DNA of 64,000 nucleotides from Streptosporangium subroseum (GTDB lineage: Bacteria > Actinomycetota > Actinomycetes > Streptosporangiales > Streptosporangiaceae). A program made the position numbers and the translations under genes. The notes below the pieces were generated by a model, which was not told the origin of the DNA, did no database searches, and saw only the letters and a list, made by a program, of their open reading frames with translations. Location: NCBI RefSeq assembly GCF_900188345.1, contig NZ_FZOD01000004.1, forward strand, positions 262,784 through 326,783, in the 5' to 3' direction. Below are positions 45,754 through 54,926 of the stretch, one piece after another. Each line of letters opens with the position of its first letter. The stretch's first letter is position 1.

Positions 45754-48700
45754 TTGAGCGAGGGACTCGCGTTCGCACATCCAATCCTCGAGACCGCCCC
45801 CGGGGCGGGCACCCACAGGGCCCTGGTCTTCCTTGACGCGGCCCCGGGCTCGATCTCGGCCCTGACCTGCGTCCCGGCCCCGTCCCCCGGCCCCTCCCCG
45901 GCTCCGCCGGACCCGGACCCGGCCGCGCTCTCGGTCCCGGCCTCGCCCTCGAACCCGTCTCCGATCCCGCTTTCGACCCCGTCCCCCACCACACCCTCGA
46001 ATCTGTCGTCGGTCTCGGCGCCGTCCTCGCCCTCGCGACCGGTCCGGTCCTCGATGCCGTCCCCGCTGCCCGCCTGGTCCTTCGAGGGCCTGCCCGGCGC
46101 TCCCTTCGCCGCCCGCCCCGACGTGCGCCTGGCGAACGCGCTCCGCGCCGAGGGCTTCACCGTCGACTCCGAGTGCAGCGAGGGTGCGCGCGCCGACGGC
46201 GAGCGGGTGTGGGACTTCCTCCGGTCGGCGGAGGAGGGGGATCTGCTGGTGATCCGGCTGCCCGCCGACAACGGCTGGACCTCCGGGCAGCTGGGATCGA
46301 TGATCGGCGCGTTCGGCCGGCAGGTCGGCGAGTCGCTGGCGGCGGCCGTACTACTGATCATGGATTTCGGCTGGAGCGCCCTGGACGACTCCGCCACGCC
46401 GGTCCGGCAGCTGGCCGTGGCCGGGGAGCCACAGGTGGTGGCGGCGGCCCTGACCCTGACGCTGAGGTTCGACGAGACGCTTCTCGGCCCCGTACGCACC
46501 CTGACCGACGTCCTCGCGGAAGGCCTGGCCACCCGGGCCGCCGATCTCGACGGGGACGGGACGATCACCATCGGCGACCTGCACGCCTACGCGCTCCACC
46601 ACTACGCGGCGGCCTCGGCCGCCCGCACCCCCATCCTGATCACCTACGGCGCCGTCGCCGGTGTCGCCCTGACCCCGGCCTGGGACCCGTCCGCCCCGGC
46701 TCACGCCGCCTTCGCCCACCTCCTGTCCAGGCTCGGCGACTCCGCTCCCCACGCCTCCGGCACCGAGATCGTCCGGCGGGTCTACGAGCTCCACCTGAGC
46801 GAACCGGCCAGGGAGCTGCTGCGCAAGGCGTCTCTCCTCGACGAGGACGAGTCGATCGACGAGGTCCTCGGCGACGCGGGCGAGCTCAGGCAGTGGGGGC
46901 TGCTCGGCGAGACGACCATGTTCGTCCACCCGGACGTGCGGGCCTTCGGCTACTCGCGGCTGTCGGCGGCGGAGCGGGCCCAGACCTCCGCGGTGCTCCG
47001 CCGCCGGCGGGCCGGGCTGCGCACCGTACGGCCACGGGCCAGGCTCACCGCCGACCGGTGGACCACCGAGGACCAGCTCGGGCACCGGGTCTACGCCGAG
47101 GCCATCGCCGCCTTCGTCCGCCACCACGAGACCCGGCCCCCGCTCACGATCGGCGTCAAGGGGCCGTGGGGCGCGGGCAAGACCTCCCTGATGCGGATGA
47201 TCCAGGATCTGCTGGACCCCGGGGCCGCCGGGGATCGGCCCGCCCCGATCCATCTCCCCGGCTCCCGCACGGACAAGGCCCTGACCAACGCCGAGGTGCT
47301 GACCAGAGCCGGGCGGCGACCCGAGGGGAGCACCGGGCAGGCGGAACCGGGCGCCCTTCCCCTGCGACGGTCGGACTGGCGGCCGACGGTCTGGTTCAAC
47401 CCGTGGATGTACCAGAACGGCGAGCAGGTCTGGGCCGGGCTCGCCCACGAGATCATCAGTCAGGTCACCGAACGGCTGCCCCGCGCGGAGCGGGAACGGT
47501 TCTGGCTGGAGCTCAACCTGTCCAGGATCGACAGGGAGGCGGTCCGCCGGCGCGCCTACCACCTGGCGATGACCCGCCTGCTGCCGGTCGCGCTCAGCCT
47601 GGTCGCCGTCCTGGTCCTCACCTGCGCCCTGGTCGCCGGCGCCGCGCTGCTGCCCGCGTTCGGCGCCTTCCTCGACGGCGCCGCCGCCGCCGTCGGCGCC
47701 GCCGGGTCGGTGGCCGTGGTGGGAGCGGGCGCCGTACGGCTGGCGAGGTTCTTCGGCGAGTCGGCGGACAACGCGTTCCACGGGCTGGTCCGCCAGCCGG
47801 ACCTGCTCGCCCCCGGCGCGGCGGACGGGTTCGTCACCGAGGTCGCGATCAACCCCGGTTACCGGTCCAGGACCGGCTTCCTGCACCTGGTGCAGACCGA
47901 CATGCGGCAGGTGCTCGATCTGGTCGCCACCGAGGAGCGGCCGCTGGTGGTGTTCGTGGACGACCTGGACCGGTGCTCGCCCGGGACGGTGGCCCAGGTC
48001 ATCGAGGCGATCAACCTGTTCCTCGCCGGGGAGTTCCCGAACTGCGTGTTCGTGCTGGCCATGGAGCCGGAGGTGGTCGTCGCGCACGTGGAGGCCGCCT
48101 ATCCGGAGCTGATGGAGACGCTGCGGGCCGACGGGCGCGCGGGGCTGGGCTGGCGGTTCCTGGAGAAGATCGTGCAGCTGCCGCTGAGCGTGCCGCTGCT
48201 GGACGACGCCGACCGGCTGCCCGGCTTCGTGCGCGCGCTGCTGGGCATGCCCGAGGCCGCCGGCGTCGGTGCCGCCGAGACCGCGACGCCCCGCGCCGCG
48301 GGGAGGGATCTGTCAGGCGGGCGTGCCCAGCCGGCGACCGCGGCCGTGCCGCCGCCGTACCGGAGCGTTCCGCCCTCGCGCGAGGCCGTGCCACCGCCGC
48401 CCAGGGCGGTACGGCGGTCGCAGGGAGGCACGCGATGGTGGCACGGGGCCGTACGTCGGCCGCGCCCGGCGTCCGACGTACCGCTCGCCGCGGGCGGGTC
48501 GCATGCGATGGAGCAGGCGGATCCGGAGCAGGTGAGCCGGCTGGAGGACGCGATCTGGGCGCTGCAGCCGACGGCGGCGAACCTCGACGAGGTGGCCTGG
48601 CGGGCGCAGGAGGCCCTGGGCATCGAGTGTTCCGACGCGATCGGCGGGCTGTGCTCGGCGACGCGCGAGGCCGCCGACCACGTCTTCGACGACCTCTACA

Positions 48701-49113
48701 GCGACGAGAACGCCTACCGGGCGATCGAGTTCGTGCTTCCGGCCCTGACGTTCTTCAATCCTCGCGAGATCAAGCGCTACGTGAACGTCTTCCGCTTCTA
48801 CTCCTTCCTGACCTACCGCCGCACGCTCGCCGGAGCGGCGCCCGCCTCGGACGGCGAGGTCGCCAAGCTCGCGGCGCTGACCATCCACTGGCCGCACCTG
48901 CTGTCACTGCTGGTCAAGGAGAGGGGCGAGACAACCGTGCTCCAGGAGCTCGAACACGCCGCGGGCACCGCCGACGACCGGATCTGGGAGCTGACCGTCC
49001 GCGAGACGGGCCTGGCCGATCTGGACGTCCCGGGCAGCGCCCACCTGGACAGCCTGCGCGACCTGCTCTCCACCCCCTACCCGGTGGCCGCCCTGGCCCG
49101 TCACCTTCTCTGA
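45754..49113 (+). CDS. Giant KAP P-loop NTPase with degenerate caspase-like N-terminus
   Basis: About 1119 residues. The front, about 1-300, looks like a caspase fold: HRALVFLD, a Ser/Pro linker at 38-105, then LANALRAEGFTVDS, EEGDLLVIRLPADNG and LLIMDFGWSA, and an EF-hand-like DLDGDGTITIGDL near 264. The catalytic His (HG) and Cys (DxCxSG) of active caspases are missing. A helical part follows, then a KAP NTPase with Walker A GPWGAGKTS (about 470), WFNPWMYQNGEQVWAG, two membrane segments (about 607-668) and Walker B VVFVDDLDRC (about 730), and a Pro-rich insert near 850-900. The start may be TTG 45754 (GGGGGAA site) or GTG 45712. KAP NTPases act at membranes, some in phage exclusion. Confidence 0.85.
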   Translation: MSEGLAFAHPILETAPGAGTHRALVFLDAAPGSISALTCVPAPSPGPSPAPPDPDPAALSVPASPSNPSPIPLSTPSPTTPSNLSSVSAPSSPSRPVRSSMPSPLPAWSFEGLPGAPFAARPDVRLANALRAEGFTVDSECSEGARADGERVWDFLRSAEEGDLLVIRLPADNGWTSGQLGSMIGAFGRQVGESLAAAVLLIMDFGWSALDDSATPVRQLAVAGEPQVVAAALTLTLRFDETLLGPVRTLTDVLAEGLATRAADLDGDGTITIGDLHAYALHHYAAASAARTPILITYGAVAGVALTPAWDPSAPAHAAFAHLLSRLGDSAPHASGTEIVRRVYELHLSEPARELLRKASLLDEDESIDEVLGDAGELRQWGLLGETTMFVHPDVRAFGYSRLSAAERAQTSAVLRRRRAGLRTVRPRARLTADRWTTEDQLGHRVYAEAIAAFVRHHETRPPLTIGVKGPWGAGKTSLMRMIQDLLDPGAAGDRPAPIHLPGSRTDKALTNAEVLTRAGRRPEGSTGQAEPGALPLRRSDWRPTVWFNPWMYQNGEQVWAGLAHEIISQVTERLPRAERERFWLELNLSRIDREAVRRRAYHLAMTRLLPVALSLVAVLVLTCALVAGAALLPAFGAFLDGAAAAVGAAGSVAVVGAGAVRLARFFGESADNAFHGLVRQPDLLAPGAADGFVTEVAINPGYRSRTGFLHLVQTDMRQVLDLVATEERPLVVFVDDLDRCSPGTVAQVIEAINLFLAGEFPNCVFVLAMEPEVVVAHVEAAYPELMETLRADGRAGLGWRFLEKIVQLPLSVPLLDDADRLPGFVRALLGMPEAAGVGAAETATPRAAGRDLSGGRAQPATAAVPPPYRSVPPSREAVPPPPRAVRRSQGGTRWWHGAVRRPRPASDVPLAAGGSHAMEQADPEQVSRLEDAIWALQPTAANLDEVAWRAQEALGIECSDAIGGLCSATREAADHVFDDLYSDENAYRAIEFVLPALTFFNPREIKRYVNVFRFYSFLTYRRTLAGAAPASDGEVAKLAALTIHWPHLLSLLVKERGETTVLQELEHAAGTADDRIWELTVRETGLADLDVPGSAHLDSLRDLLSTPYPVAALARHLL

Positions 49114-49305
49114 GCACCGCCTCCCCGGACCGGGCGATCCCCAGGCGAGGGCGCGAAGGCCGCCGCCGAACCCGGGGTCATCGGCGGTTCGGGAGGCAGG
49201 CGCGCCCCACTCCGACCAGGAAGGGAGCGGCGAGAACGGTCCCGTCCTCGGTAAGGCGTCCTGGTGAGCGAGGTCGGCGGCGTCCGTGCCGCCGGAGAGA
49301 TCGCG

Positions 49306-50247
49306 TCAGCGCACCTGGTCGATGTCCAGTACGGCTTTGCCGCGCAGGCCGCCGCCGGTGAGCAGGCTCGTCGCCTCGGTGATGCGGGTCCATGACCCGC
49401 GCCAGGAGATCTGCGGCTCCAGATCTCCGCTGCCGAGGCGGGTGGCCAGCCAGGTGAGGTCGGCGCCGATCCCGGGTGTGCCGTCCAGGAGGAAAAAAGT
49501 CGTCAGTGACCGGTCGTGGCGGCCGCCGTCGCCGAACAGCTCGCCGAACGTGAACGTCTCCGGCTGCCCGGCCGCATGGCCGACCGCGACGAGGACCCCT
49601 CCGGCCGCGAGCAAGGCGTAGGCGCCCACAAGGTACGGGCCGCCGACGGTGTCGATCACGCCGTGGACGGGCCGGGTCGCGTATCCGGGGCCATCGGTGA
49701 TCACCTGGGCCGCACCGAGGGCACGGAGTTCCTCGGCGTGGCCGGGGTCGCCGGTCGCGGCGACGACCTCGGCGCCGCCGAGCACGGCGAGCCGTACGGC
49801 GAATCGGCCGACGGCGCCCGCGGCGCCGGTGACCAGCACGCGGCGGCCGAGGATCGGGCCCAGCCGCCGGAGGGCGCGAAGGGCCGAGGTCGCGGCGACC
49901 GGGAGCGTGCTGGCGGCTCCGAGCTCGACGCCGTCGGGAACGACGCCGAGCAGATCGGTGTCCGCGGCGCGCAGCTCCGCCCAGGCACCGCTCACGCCCA
50001 GGGTGACGACGGAGGTTCCCTCTCTGGGGCCGGAGCCGTCGGCGGCGGCCTGGACGACGACGCCTGCCGCGTCCCAGCCCGGGATGCCGCCCTCTTCGGC
50101 GTACGGCAGCACGTGAGTGACCTCGCCGGGGTTGAGCGAGATGGCGCGTACCCGGATCAGAGCCTGGCCGGGAGCGGGCTCGGGATCGGGGACCTGAGCC
50201 GGCGTCAGGTGTCCCGGGGCAGCGTGATCGATGATCTGGGCGCGCAT
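49306..50247 (-). CDS. Zinc-independent MDR-family oxidoreductase
   Basis: A 313-residue quinone-reductase-like enzyme of the medium-chain dehydrogenase/reductase superfamily. The N-terminal GroES-like half has ISLNPGEV and GWDAAGVV; the Rossmann half has [20 protein letters not shown] for NADP(H). No zinc-binding cysteines are seen. The substrate is probably an enone, quinone or aldehyde. ATG 50247 is preceded by GAGG. It is divergent from a TetR gene, which probably represses it through the palindrome at 50287-50301. Confidence 0.9.
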   Translation of the reverse strand: MRAQIIDHAAPGHLTPAQVPDPEPAPGQALIRVRAISLNPGEVTHVLPYAEEGGIPGWDAAGVVVQAAADGSGPREGTSVVTLGVSGAWAELRAADTDLLGVVPDGVELGAASTLPVAATSALRALRRLGPILGRRVLVTGAAGAVGRFAVRLAVLGGAEVVAATGDPGHAEELRALGAAQVITDGPGYATRPVHGVIDTVGGPYLVGAYALLAAGGVLVAVGHAAGQPETFTFGELFGDGGRHDRSLTTFFLLDGTPGIGADLTWLATRLGSGDLEPQISWRGSWTRITEATSLLTGGGLRGKAVLDIDQVR

Positions 50248-50286
50248 GTTCGAACCTCGCAGAGTCGGCGGCAACGAGAGAGAATG

Positions 50287-50301
50287 TGCCACTGAGTGGC
50301 A
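50287..50301. promoter_or_regulatory. Probable TetR operator
   Basis: TGCCACTGAGTGGCA is a perfect palindrome with 6-bp arms and a TGA centre, 40 bases before the oxidoreductase start and 54 before the regulator. A second, shorter inverted repeat (TGACG/CGTCA, 50326-50340) is nearer the regulator's promoter. Confidence 0.6.
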
Positions 50302-50354
50302 TTTGCCGTCAAGTAGCGATTATTATGACGCGCATCGTCACTACACTCGTAACT

Positions 50355-51002
50355 GTGATTTCACCGGCCGGAGGACCCCCTCCCGGCGACCTTTCGCTGC
50401 GAGAGCGGAAGAAGCTGCGGACGCGGGAGGCGCTGGCGGACGCCGCACTTCGCCTGTTCACCGAGAAGGGCTTCGACGCGACCACGCTGGACGACGTGGT
50501 GGATGCGGTGGAGGTCTCCAAGCGGACGTTCTTCCGCAACTACAGCTCGAAGGAGGACGTGGCGCTGGCTCCCGAGAAGGAGTTGTGGGCCGGCTACGCC
50601 GTGGAGATCGAGGCATGCCCGCTGGCCGGGCCGATCCTGACGGTCTACCAGGAGGCGCTGGCGGTCACGCTCGCGGGAATGGACCCGAGCTGGGAGCGTC
50701 GATTCGTGGCCAGCCGGCGCCTCGCGGAGGCCACGCCGTCGCTGACCGCGCACAGCCTTCAGCACTGCGCCGACGTCACCCGCACGGTGGTCGACACCGT
50801 GGCGGCGCGCCTCGGCCCGGACGGTCCCGAGCGTGTCCAGCTTCACCTGCCGCTGGAACTCATGGTGGCGGCCTGGCGCTGGGCGCTGAAGGAGTGGTCC
50901 GAGACCGGGGACGATCCGGGGCGCGAAGCGCTCCAGGCTCGGATGGGCGAGGCGTTCAGGGCGATCCCTCCGAGCATGGCCCTTACGGTGAACGCGGGCT
51001 GA
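50355..51002 (+). CDS. TetR-family transcriptional regulator
   Basis: A 215-residue regulator with an N-terminal TetR HTH (TREALADAALRLFTEKGFDATTLDDVVDAVEVSKRTFFRNYSSKED, cut: TTLDDVVDAVEVSKRTFFRN) and a helical ligand domain. It resembles the AcrR C-terminal group of actinomycetes. GTG 50355 is 7 nt after a TACACT box (50342-50347), a leaderless start; an in-frame ATG at 50325 would overlap this promoter. Its likely target is the divergent MDR oxidoreductase. Confidence 0.88.
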   Translation: MISPAGGPPPGDLSLRERKKLRTREALADAALRLFTEKGFDATTLDDVVDAVEVSKRTFFRNYSSKEDVALAPEKELWAGYAVEIEACPLAGPILTVYQEALAVTLAGMDPSWERRFVASRRLAEATPSLTAHSLQHCADVTRTVVDTVAARLGPDGPERVQLHLPLELMVAAWRWALKEWSETGDDPGREALQARMGEAFRAIPPSMALTVNAG

Positions 51003-51045
51003 CGGACCGCGGCCGCGGCCTCTCCCCCGGCTTCGCGACCGGAGA

Positions 51046-51075
51046 GCGCCCCGGCCCGCGAGGGCCGGGGCGCTC
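51046..51075. terminator. Bidirectional terminator between TetR and dps
   Basis: A perfect 13-bp GC stem with a 4-nt loop lies between two convergent genes. Confidence 0.75.
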
Positions 51076-51084
51076 CGCCGCGTT

Positions 51085-51552
51085 CTAGCGCTGGGCTTCG
51101 ATCATCCAGTGGTGCTTCTCCATGTCATGCGTGATCTCGATGAGAAGATCCTGGGTCACCGGATCGGGCTCATCGGTGTCGAGGACGCGCTGGCGCATCC
51201 GGCCGACGATGGACCCGAGGATGTCCGTCATGGCGGCGACGATCTTGCCGTCGTTGATGTAGCCCGTCTCCAGCTGCGCCAGCTCCGTCGTCTTGGCCAG
51301 CGTGGACGACCTGCCGTCGGGGTTGATCCCGAGAGCCACCGCGCGCTCGGCGACGGCGTCCGCATGCTCCCTGGCGGCCGCGACGATCTCGTCGAGCTGC
51401 AGGTGCAACGAGCGGAAGTTGTGACCGACCACGTTCCAGTGAGCCTGCTTGGTCAGGAGCGACAGGTCGAGAAGATCGACGAGCGCCCCCTGGAGCGCGG
51501 TGGCGACGATCTTCTTGGCATCGGGCTTGAGTGGGCTGGTAATTGCGGACAT
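51085..51552 (-). CDS. dps: Dps-family DNA-protecting ferritin
   Basis: A 155-residue Dps protein that stores iron oxidised by hydrogen peroxide and protects DNA. The ferroxidase ligands follow the Dps pattern: H38 (KQAHWNVVG), H50 (SLHLQLDE), D65 and E69 (REHADAVAER). The N-terminus is short and has two or three lysines. ATG 51552 has a GGGGGAG site. It is divergent from the MerR gene. Confidence 0.94.
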   Translation of the reverse strand: MSAITSPLKPDAKKIVATALQGALVDLLDLSLLTKQAHWNVVGHNFRSLHLQLDEIVAAAREHADAVAERAVALGINPDGRSSTLAKTTELAQLETGYINDGKIVAAMTDILGSIVGRMRQRVLDTDEPDPVTQDLLIEITHDMEKHHWMIEAQR

Positions 51553-51630
51553 GAGGCGTACTCCCCCCGTTTCGACCTCAAGTTATCCCTGTGAATTTCA
51601 ACGCCCCGAACCGGATATGTCTTCCTTATG

Positions 51631-51660
51631 TTGACACTGTAATCATGACAGTGTCACTAT
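51631..51660 (+). promoter_or_regulatory. MerR-type promoter and operator
   Basis: TTGACA (51631-51636) and CACTAT (51655-51660) are separated by 18 nt. A 9-bp inverted repeat (TGACACTGT / ACAGTGTCA, 7-nt centre) lies between and across the hexamers, as in MerR-activated promoters. The ATG follows 6 nt after the -10. Confidence 0.78.
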
Positions 51661-51666
51661 GGGTGC

Positions 51667-52380
51667 ATGGAATGGACCATCGGTGAACTGGCAGAGCGAG
51701 CCTCCACGGCGCTGGCCCCCACCGCCCGGCTCAACGGGCGGGTCAGGGACGTGCCCAACGAACGCCTGATCCGGTGGTATTCCACGATCGGCCTGCTCGA
51801 CCCGCCGTCGGCCCGCCGCGGCCGCGTCGCCCTGTACGGCAGGCGCCACCTGCTGCAGCTCATCGCCGTCAAACGCCGCCAGGCCGACGGCCGGACCATC
51901 GCCGAGATACAGGCCGAGCTCACCGGAGCGGCCGACCAGATCCTGGAGGCGATCGCCCACCTCCCGGAGACACCGGACGAGACGGCCGAGCCGGTCGCGA
52001 CCAGGACTCCACGCCCCCGGTTCTGGGCCGAGGCGCCCGCCGCCCCGGCCGCATCGCTCTCCGCCCCCTCCGGATCTCCCCCCGTCGCACCGGCCGCATC
52101 GCTCTCCGCCCCCTCCGGGCCTCCCCCGGTCGCACCGGCCGTCGCCGAGGAGCCCCGATCCCCGGCCCCGCCCGCTCAACCTGCTCAGCCCGCTCAGCCC
52201 GCTCAGCCCGCCGTGATCGTCCACGGCGTACGGCTGGCGGCCGGGGTGACGGTACTGCTCGACGGCGGTGGCCGCACCCCCTCACCAGACGACCTCGCCG
52301 AGATCACCGCCGCGTCCGCGGCGCTCCTGGCGGTCCTCCGCGAACGCGGTCTCACTTCTCCGGAAGGAAAGCAATCATGA
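51667..52380 (+). CDS. MerR-like regulator with Pro/Ala-rich tail
   Basis: A 237-residue protein. Residues 1-75 form a MerR HTH (WTIGELAERAST, ERLIRWYSTIGLLDPP, YGRRHLLQLIAVKRRQ). The middle, about 115-180, is disordered and repetitive: a 15-residue unit beginning AASLSAPSG occurs twice and Gln-Pro-Ala four times. A short folded region (VIVHGVRLAAGVTVLLDGG) ends the protein. It overlaps the VIT/vWA gene by ATGA and probably regulates its own operon through the inverted repeat at 51632-51656. The start is leaderless. Confidence 0.87.
   Translation: MEWTIGELAERASTALAPTARLNGRVRDVPNERLIRWYSTIGLLDPPSARRGRVALYGRRHLLQLIAVKRRQADGRTIAEIQAELTGAADQILEAIAHLPETPDETAEPVATRTPRPRFWAEAPAAPAASLSAPSGSPPVAPAASLSAPSGPPPVAPAVAEEPRSPAPPAQPAQPAQPAQPAVIVHGVRLAAGVTVLLDGGGRTPSPDDLAEITAASAALLAVLRERGLTSPEGKQS
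52047..52136 (+). repeat. 45-bp tandem duplication inside the MerR gene
   Basis: Two nearly identical 45-bp copies encode the repeated AASLSAPSG units. A further 9-bp repeat (CAGCCCGCT) follows at about 52170-52211. Confidence 0.85.
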
Positions 52381-54689
52381 TCACTTCGATCGCAACGCTA
52401 CGGCCGGAGGAGTGCGCCCCGGTCCCGGACGCGGGGCTGGGAGCCCTCGTCACCGAGCGCGGCAACCTGCCGCTGGAGAGCGTGGACGTGACCGCCGCCG
52501 TGTCCGGGCTGATCGCCGGGGTCGAGGTGGTCCAGGGCTTCCGCAATCCCCACGATGTGGCGCTCGAGGCGACCTACGTCTTCCCGCTGCCCGACCGCGC
52601 CGCCGTGACCGCCTTCAGGATGGAGGCGGACGGGCGGGTCATCGAGGGGATCCTCAAGGAGCGTGGCCAGGCCAGGGCCGACTACGACCGGGCGATCTCC
52701 CAGGGCAGGCGGGCCGCGATCGCCGAGGAGGACCGGCCGGACGTCTTCACCATCAGGGTCGGCAACATCGTGCCGGGTGAGCGGGTCACCGTGCACCTCA
52801 CGCTCAACCAGCCGCTCCCCTACGAGGACGGCGCGGCCACCTTCCGCTTCCCGCTGGTCGTCGCCCCCCGCTACGTCCCCGGCACCCCGCTCGACGGTGA
52901 GCAGGCGGGCGCCGGCTGGACGCCGGACACCGACGCGGTCCCCGACGCCTCCCGGATCACGCCTCCGGTGCTGCTGCCCGGATTCCCCAACCCGGTGCGG
53001 CTCTCGCTCACGGTCTCCGTCGAGGAGGCCGGGCTGGAGCTGCGCGAGATCCGCTCCAGCCTGCACGTGGTCCAGGAGGAGGGAAACACGATCCGCCTCC
53101 AGCCGGGTGAGCGGCTGGACCGCGACTTCATCCTGCGTCTGTCGTTCGACGCCTCCACCTCTCTGGCGCTGACCCCCGACGGAGACGAGGGAACGTTCAC
53201 CCTGACCGTCGTCCCCGGCCAGGTGCGATCCACGGCCGGTCCCAAGGACGTCGTGCTGGTGCTCGACCGCTCGGGCAGCATGACCGGCTGGAAGATGGTC
53301 GCCGCCCGGCGCGCCGCCGCCCGCATCGTCGACACACTCACCTCGGGCGACCGGTTCGCGGTGCTCTCCTTCGACAGCGTCGTGGAGCACCCGGACGGAC
53401 TCGGCGAGGGACTGTCGGAGGCGTCCGACCGCAACCGCTACCGGGCCGTGGAGCACCTGGCCCGGCTGGAGGCGCGCGGCGGCACCGAGATGCTCACCCC
53501 GCTGGAGCAGGCCGTCACGCTGCTCGCCGACTCCGCCAGGGACCGGGTCCTCGTCCTCGTCACCGACGGGCAGGTCGGCAACGAGGACCAGATCCTGGAG
53601 CGGACCGGCGCCCGGCTGGCCGGGGTGCGGGTGCACACGGTCGGCATCGACCGGGCGGTCAACGCCGGATTCCTGGGCAGGCTGGCCGGGCTGGGAGGAG
53701 GCCGGTGCGAGCTGGTGGAGTCCGAGGACCGGCTGGACGAGGCGATGGAACACATCCACCGCCGGATCGGCGCCCCCCTGGTCACCGACCTGTCCCTCAA
53801 GGCCGACGGGCTCGACCTGGTCCCGGACACGGTGAGCCACCTCGGCTCGATCTACCCGGGCGTCCCGCTCACCGTCCTCGGGCGTTATCGGGGCGCGGCC
53901 GGCGGGGCGCTGACCGTACACGGGCTGGACGGAGCCGCCCAGCCCTGGGAGCGGCGGGTCGCCGCGACGGTCGTGGACAACCCCGCGGCGCGCGCGATCT
54001 GGGCCCGAGCCCGGCTGCGCACGCTGGAGGACCGCTACGCGAGCGGCGACCGCTCGCTGGAGGGTGAGATCGTCGAGGTCTCGCTCAAGTACGGAGTGCT
54101 CTGCCGGTTCACCGCGTTCGTCGCGGTCGACAGCCAGGTGGTCGCCGAGGGCGGTCCCGGGCACAGGGTGATCCAGCCGGTGGAACTGCCCAGCGGCTGG
54201 GAGGACCCGTCCGCCGCCGCGATGCCGATGATGCAGACCATGATGGTCGCGAGCGCGTCCGCTCCCGTGCCCCCGCCCGGGCTGGTGGCTCCGGGTTCCG
54301 CGCCGAAGTTCGCGGCGAGCGGGATGGGGCCCGGCGTGCCGCAGGCCGAGGCCGCCGGCGGCTTCGGCGGGCATGCCCGGATGCTGCCCACTCCCGCACC
54401 GATGATGAGGACGCCCCGGCAGGAGCTGCCCAGGGAACAGCTCACCGAGGAGCTGGAGCGGCTGCGCGCCGTCGCGTCCCTTCCGGTCGCCGACCGGCTG
54501 CGCCACCTGGAGGACCTGGGCAGCCGCCTCTCCGCCCTCGCCGTCTACCTGGGCGGCCACGCGGAGCTGGAGGCCCTGGCCAGGGATCTGCAGGCCGGCG
54601 GAGACGTGGACGCCCTCATGCGCCGGGCCGTCGAAGGCCTGGAGGCGCTGATCGGACCCGGAAGGCGCCGGGCGTTCTGGAAGAGGTGA
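52377..54689 (+). CDS. VIT and von Willebrand A domain protein
   Basis: A 770-residue protein related to inter-alpha-trypsin-inhibitor heavy chains. The VIT domain covers about residues 5-140 (VVQGFRNPHDVALEATYVFPLPD, ERGQARADYDRAISQGRRAA). The vWA domain covers about 290-450, with a complete MIDAS (DRSGSM, the Thr of GGTEM, and VTDGQVGN). A Met/Pro-rich stretch near 610-690 precedes a helical end. No signal peptide or membrane segment is present, so it is likely cytosolic. Function in bacteria is unknown. The gene is co-transcribed with the MerR regulator (ATGA overlap). Confidence 0.88.
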   Translation: MITSIATLRPEECAPVPDAGLGALVTERGNLPLESVDVTAAVSGLIAGVEVVQGFRNPHDVALEATYVFPLPDRAAVTAFRMEADGRVIEGILKERGQARADYDRAISQGRRAAIAEEDRPDVFTIRVGNIVPGERVTVHLTLNQPLPYEDGAATFRFPLVVAPRYVPGTPLDGEQAGAGWTPDTDAVPDASRITPPVLLPGFPNPVRLSLTVSVEEAGLELREIRSSLHVVQEEGNTIRLQPGERLDRDFILRLSFDASTSLALTPDGDEGTFTLTVVPGQVRSTAGPKDVVLVLDRSGSMTGWKMVAARRAAARIVDTLTSGDRFAVLSFDSVVEHPDGLGEGLSEASDRNRYRAVEHLARLEARGGTEMLTPLEQAVTLLADSARDRVLVLVTDGQVGNEDQILERTGARLAGVRVHTVGIDRAVNAGFLGRLAGLGGGRCELVESEDRLDEAMEHIHRRIGAPLVTDLSLKADGLDLVPDTVSHLGSIYPGVPLTVLGRYRGAAGGALTVHGLDGAAQPWERRVAATVVDNPAARAIWARARLRTLEDRYASGDRSLEGEIVEVSLKYGVLCRFTAFVAVDSQVVAEGGPGHRVIQPVELPSGWEDPSAAAMPMMQTMMVASASAPVPPPGLVAPGSAPKFAASGMGPGVPQAEAAGGFGGHARMLPTPAPMMRTPRQELPREQLTEELERLRAVASLPVADRLRHLEDLGSRLSALAVYLGGHAELEALARDLQAGGDVDALMRRAVEGLEALIGPGRRRAFWKR

Positions 54690-54872
54690 CCGTCGTGGCC
54701 CGGGGCGGCCCTCACCCGGCTGGGAAGGACGGCCGCCCCGGGGAGCACCACCCTGACGGAGGAGTGTCCGTCGTGACCTGGGACGGCCGTCACCCGGATG
54801 GAACAGATGACCGCCCCGGCCCCTGAGAGGAACGCCGTCCCGATGGAGAGGTGACCGTCGTGGCCCGGGGCG
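54682..54872. repeat. 26-bp direct repeat with a degenerate middle copy
   Basis: The same 26 bp (AGAGGTGACCGTCGTGGCCC and on) occurs at 54682-54707, over the VIT/vWA stop codon, and at 54847-54872. A decayed copy lies near 54760-54802. Confidence 0.8.
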
Positions 54873-54926
54873 AACACCCGCTGATAAAGGAGTGACTCCC
54901 CAGGTCACCTCGGTTAGGGTGCCGGG

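Noticed and set aside
46173..49361. Long plus-strand frame of over 1000 codons within the KAP gene
   Set aside because: It is the alternative frame of the KAP NTPase gene, with an Arg/Gly-rich translation. The other frame has Walker motifs and membrane segments.
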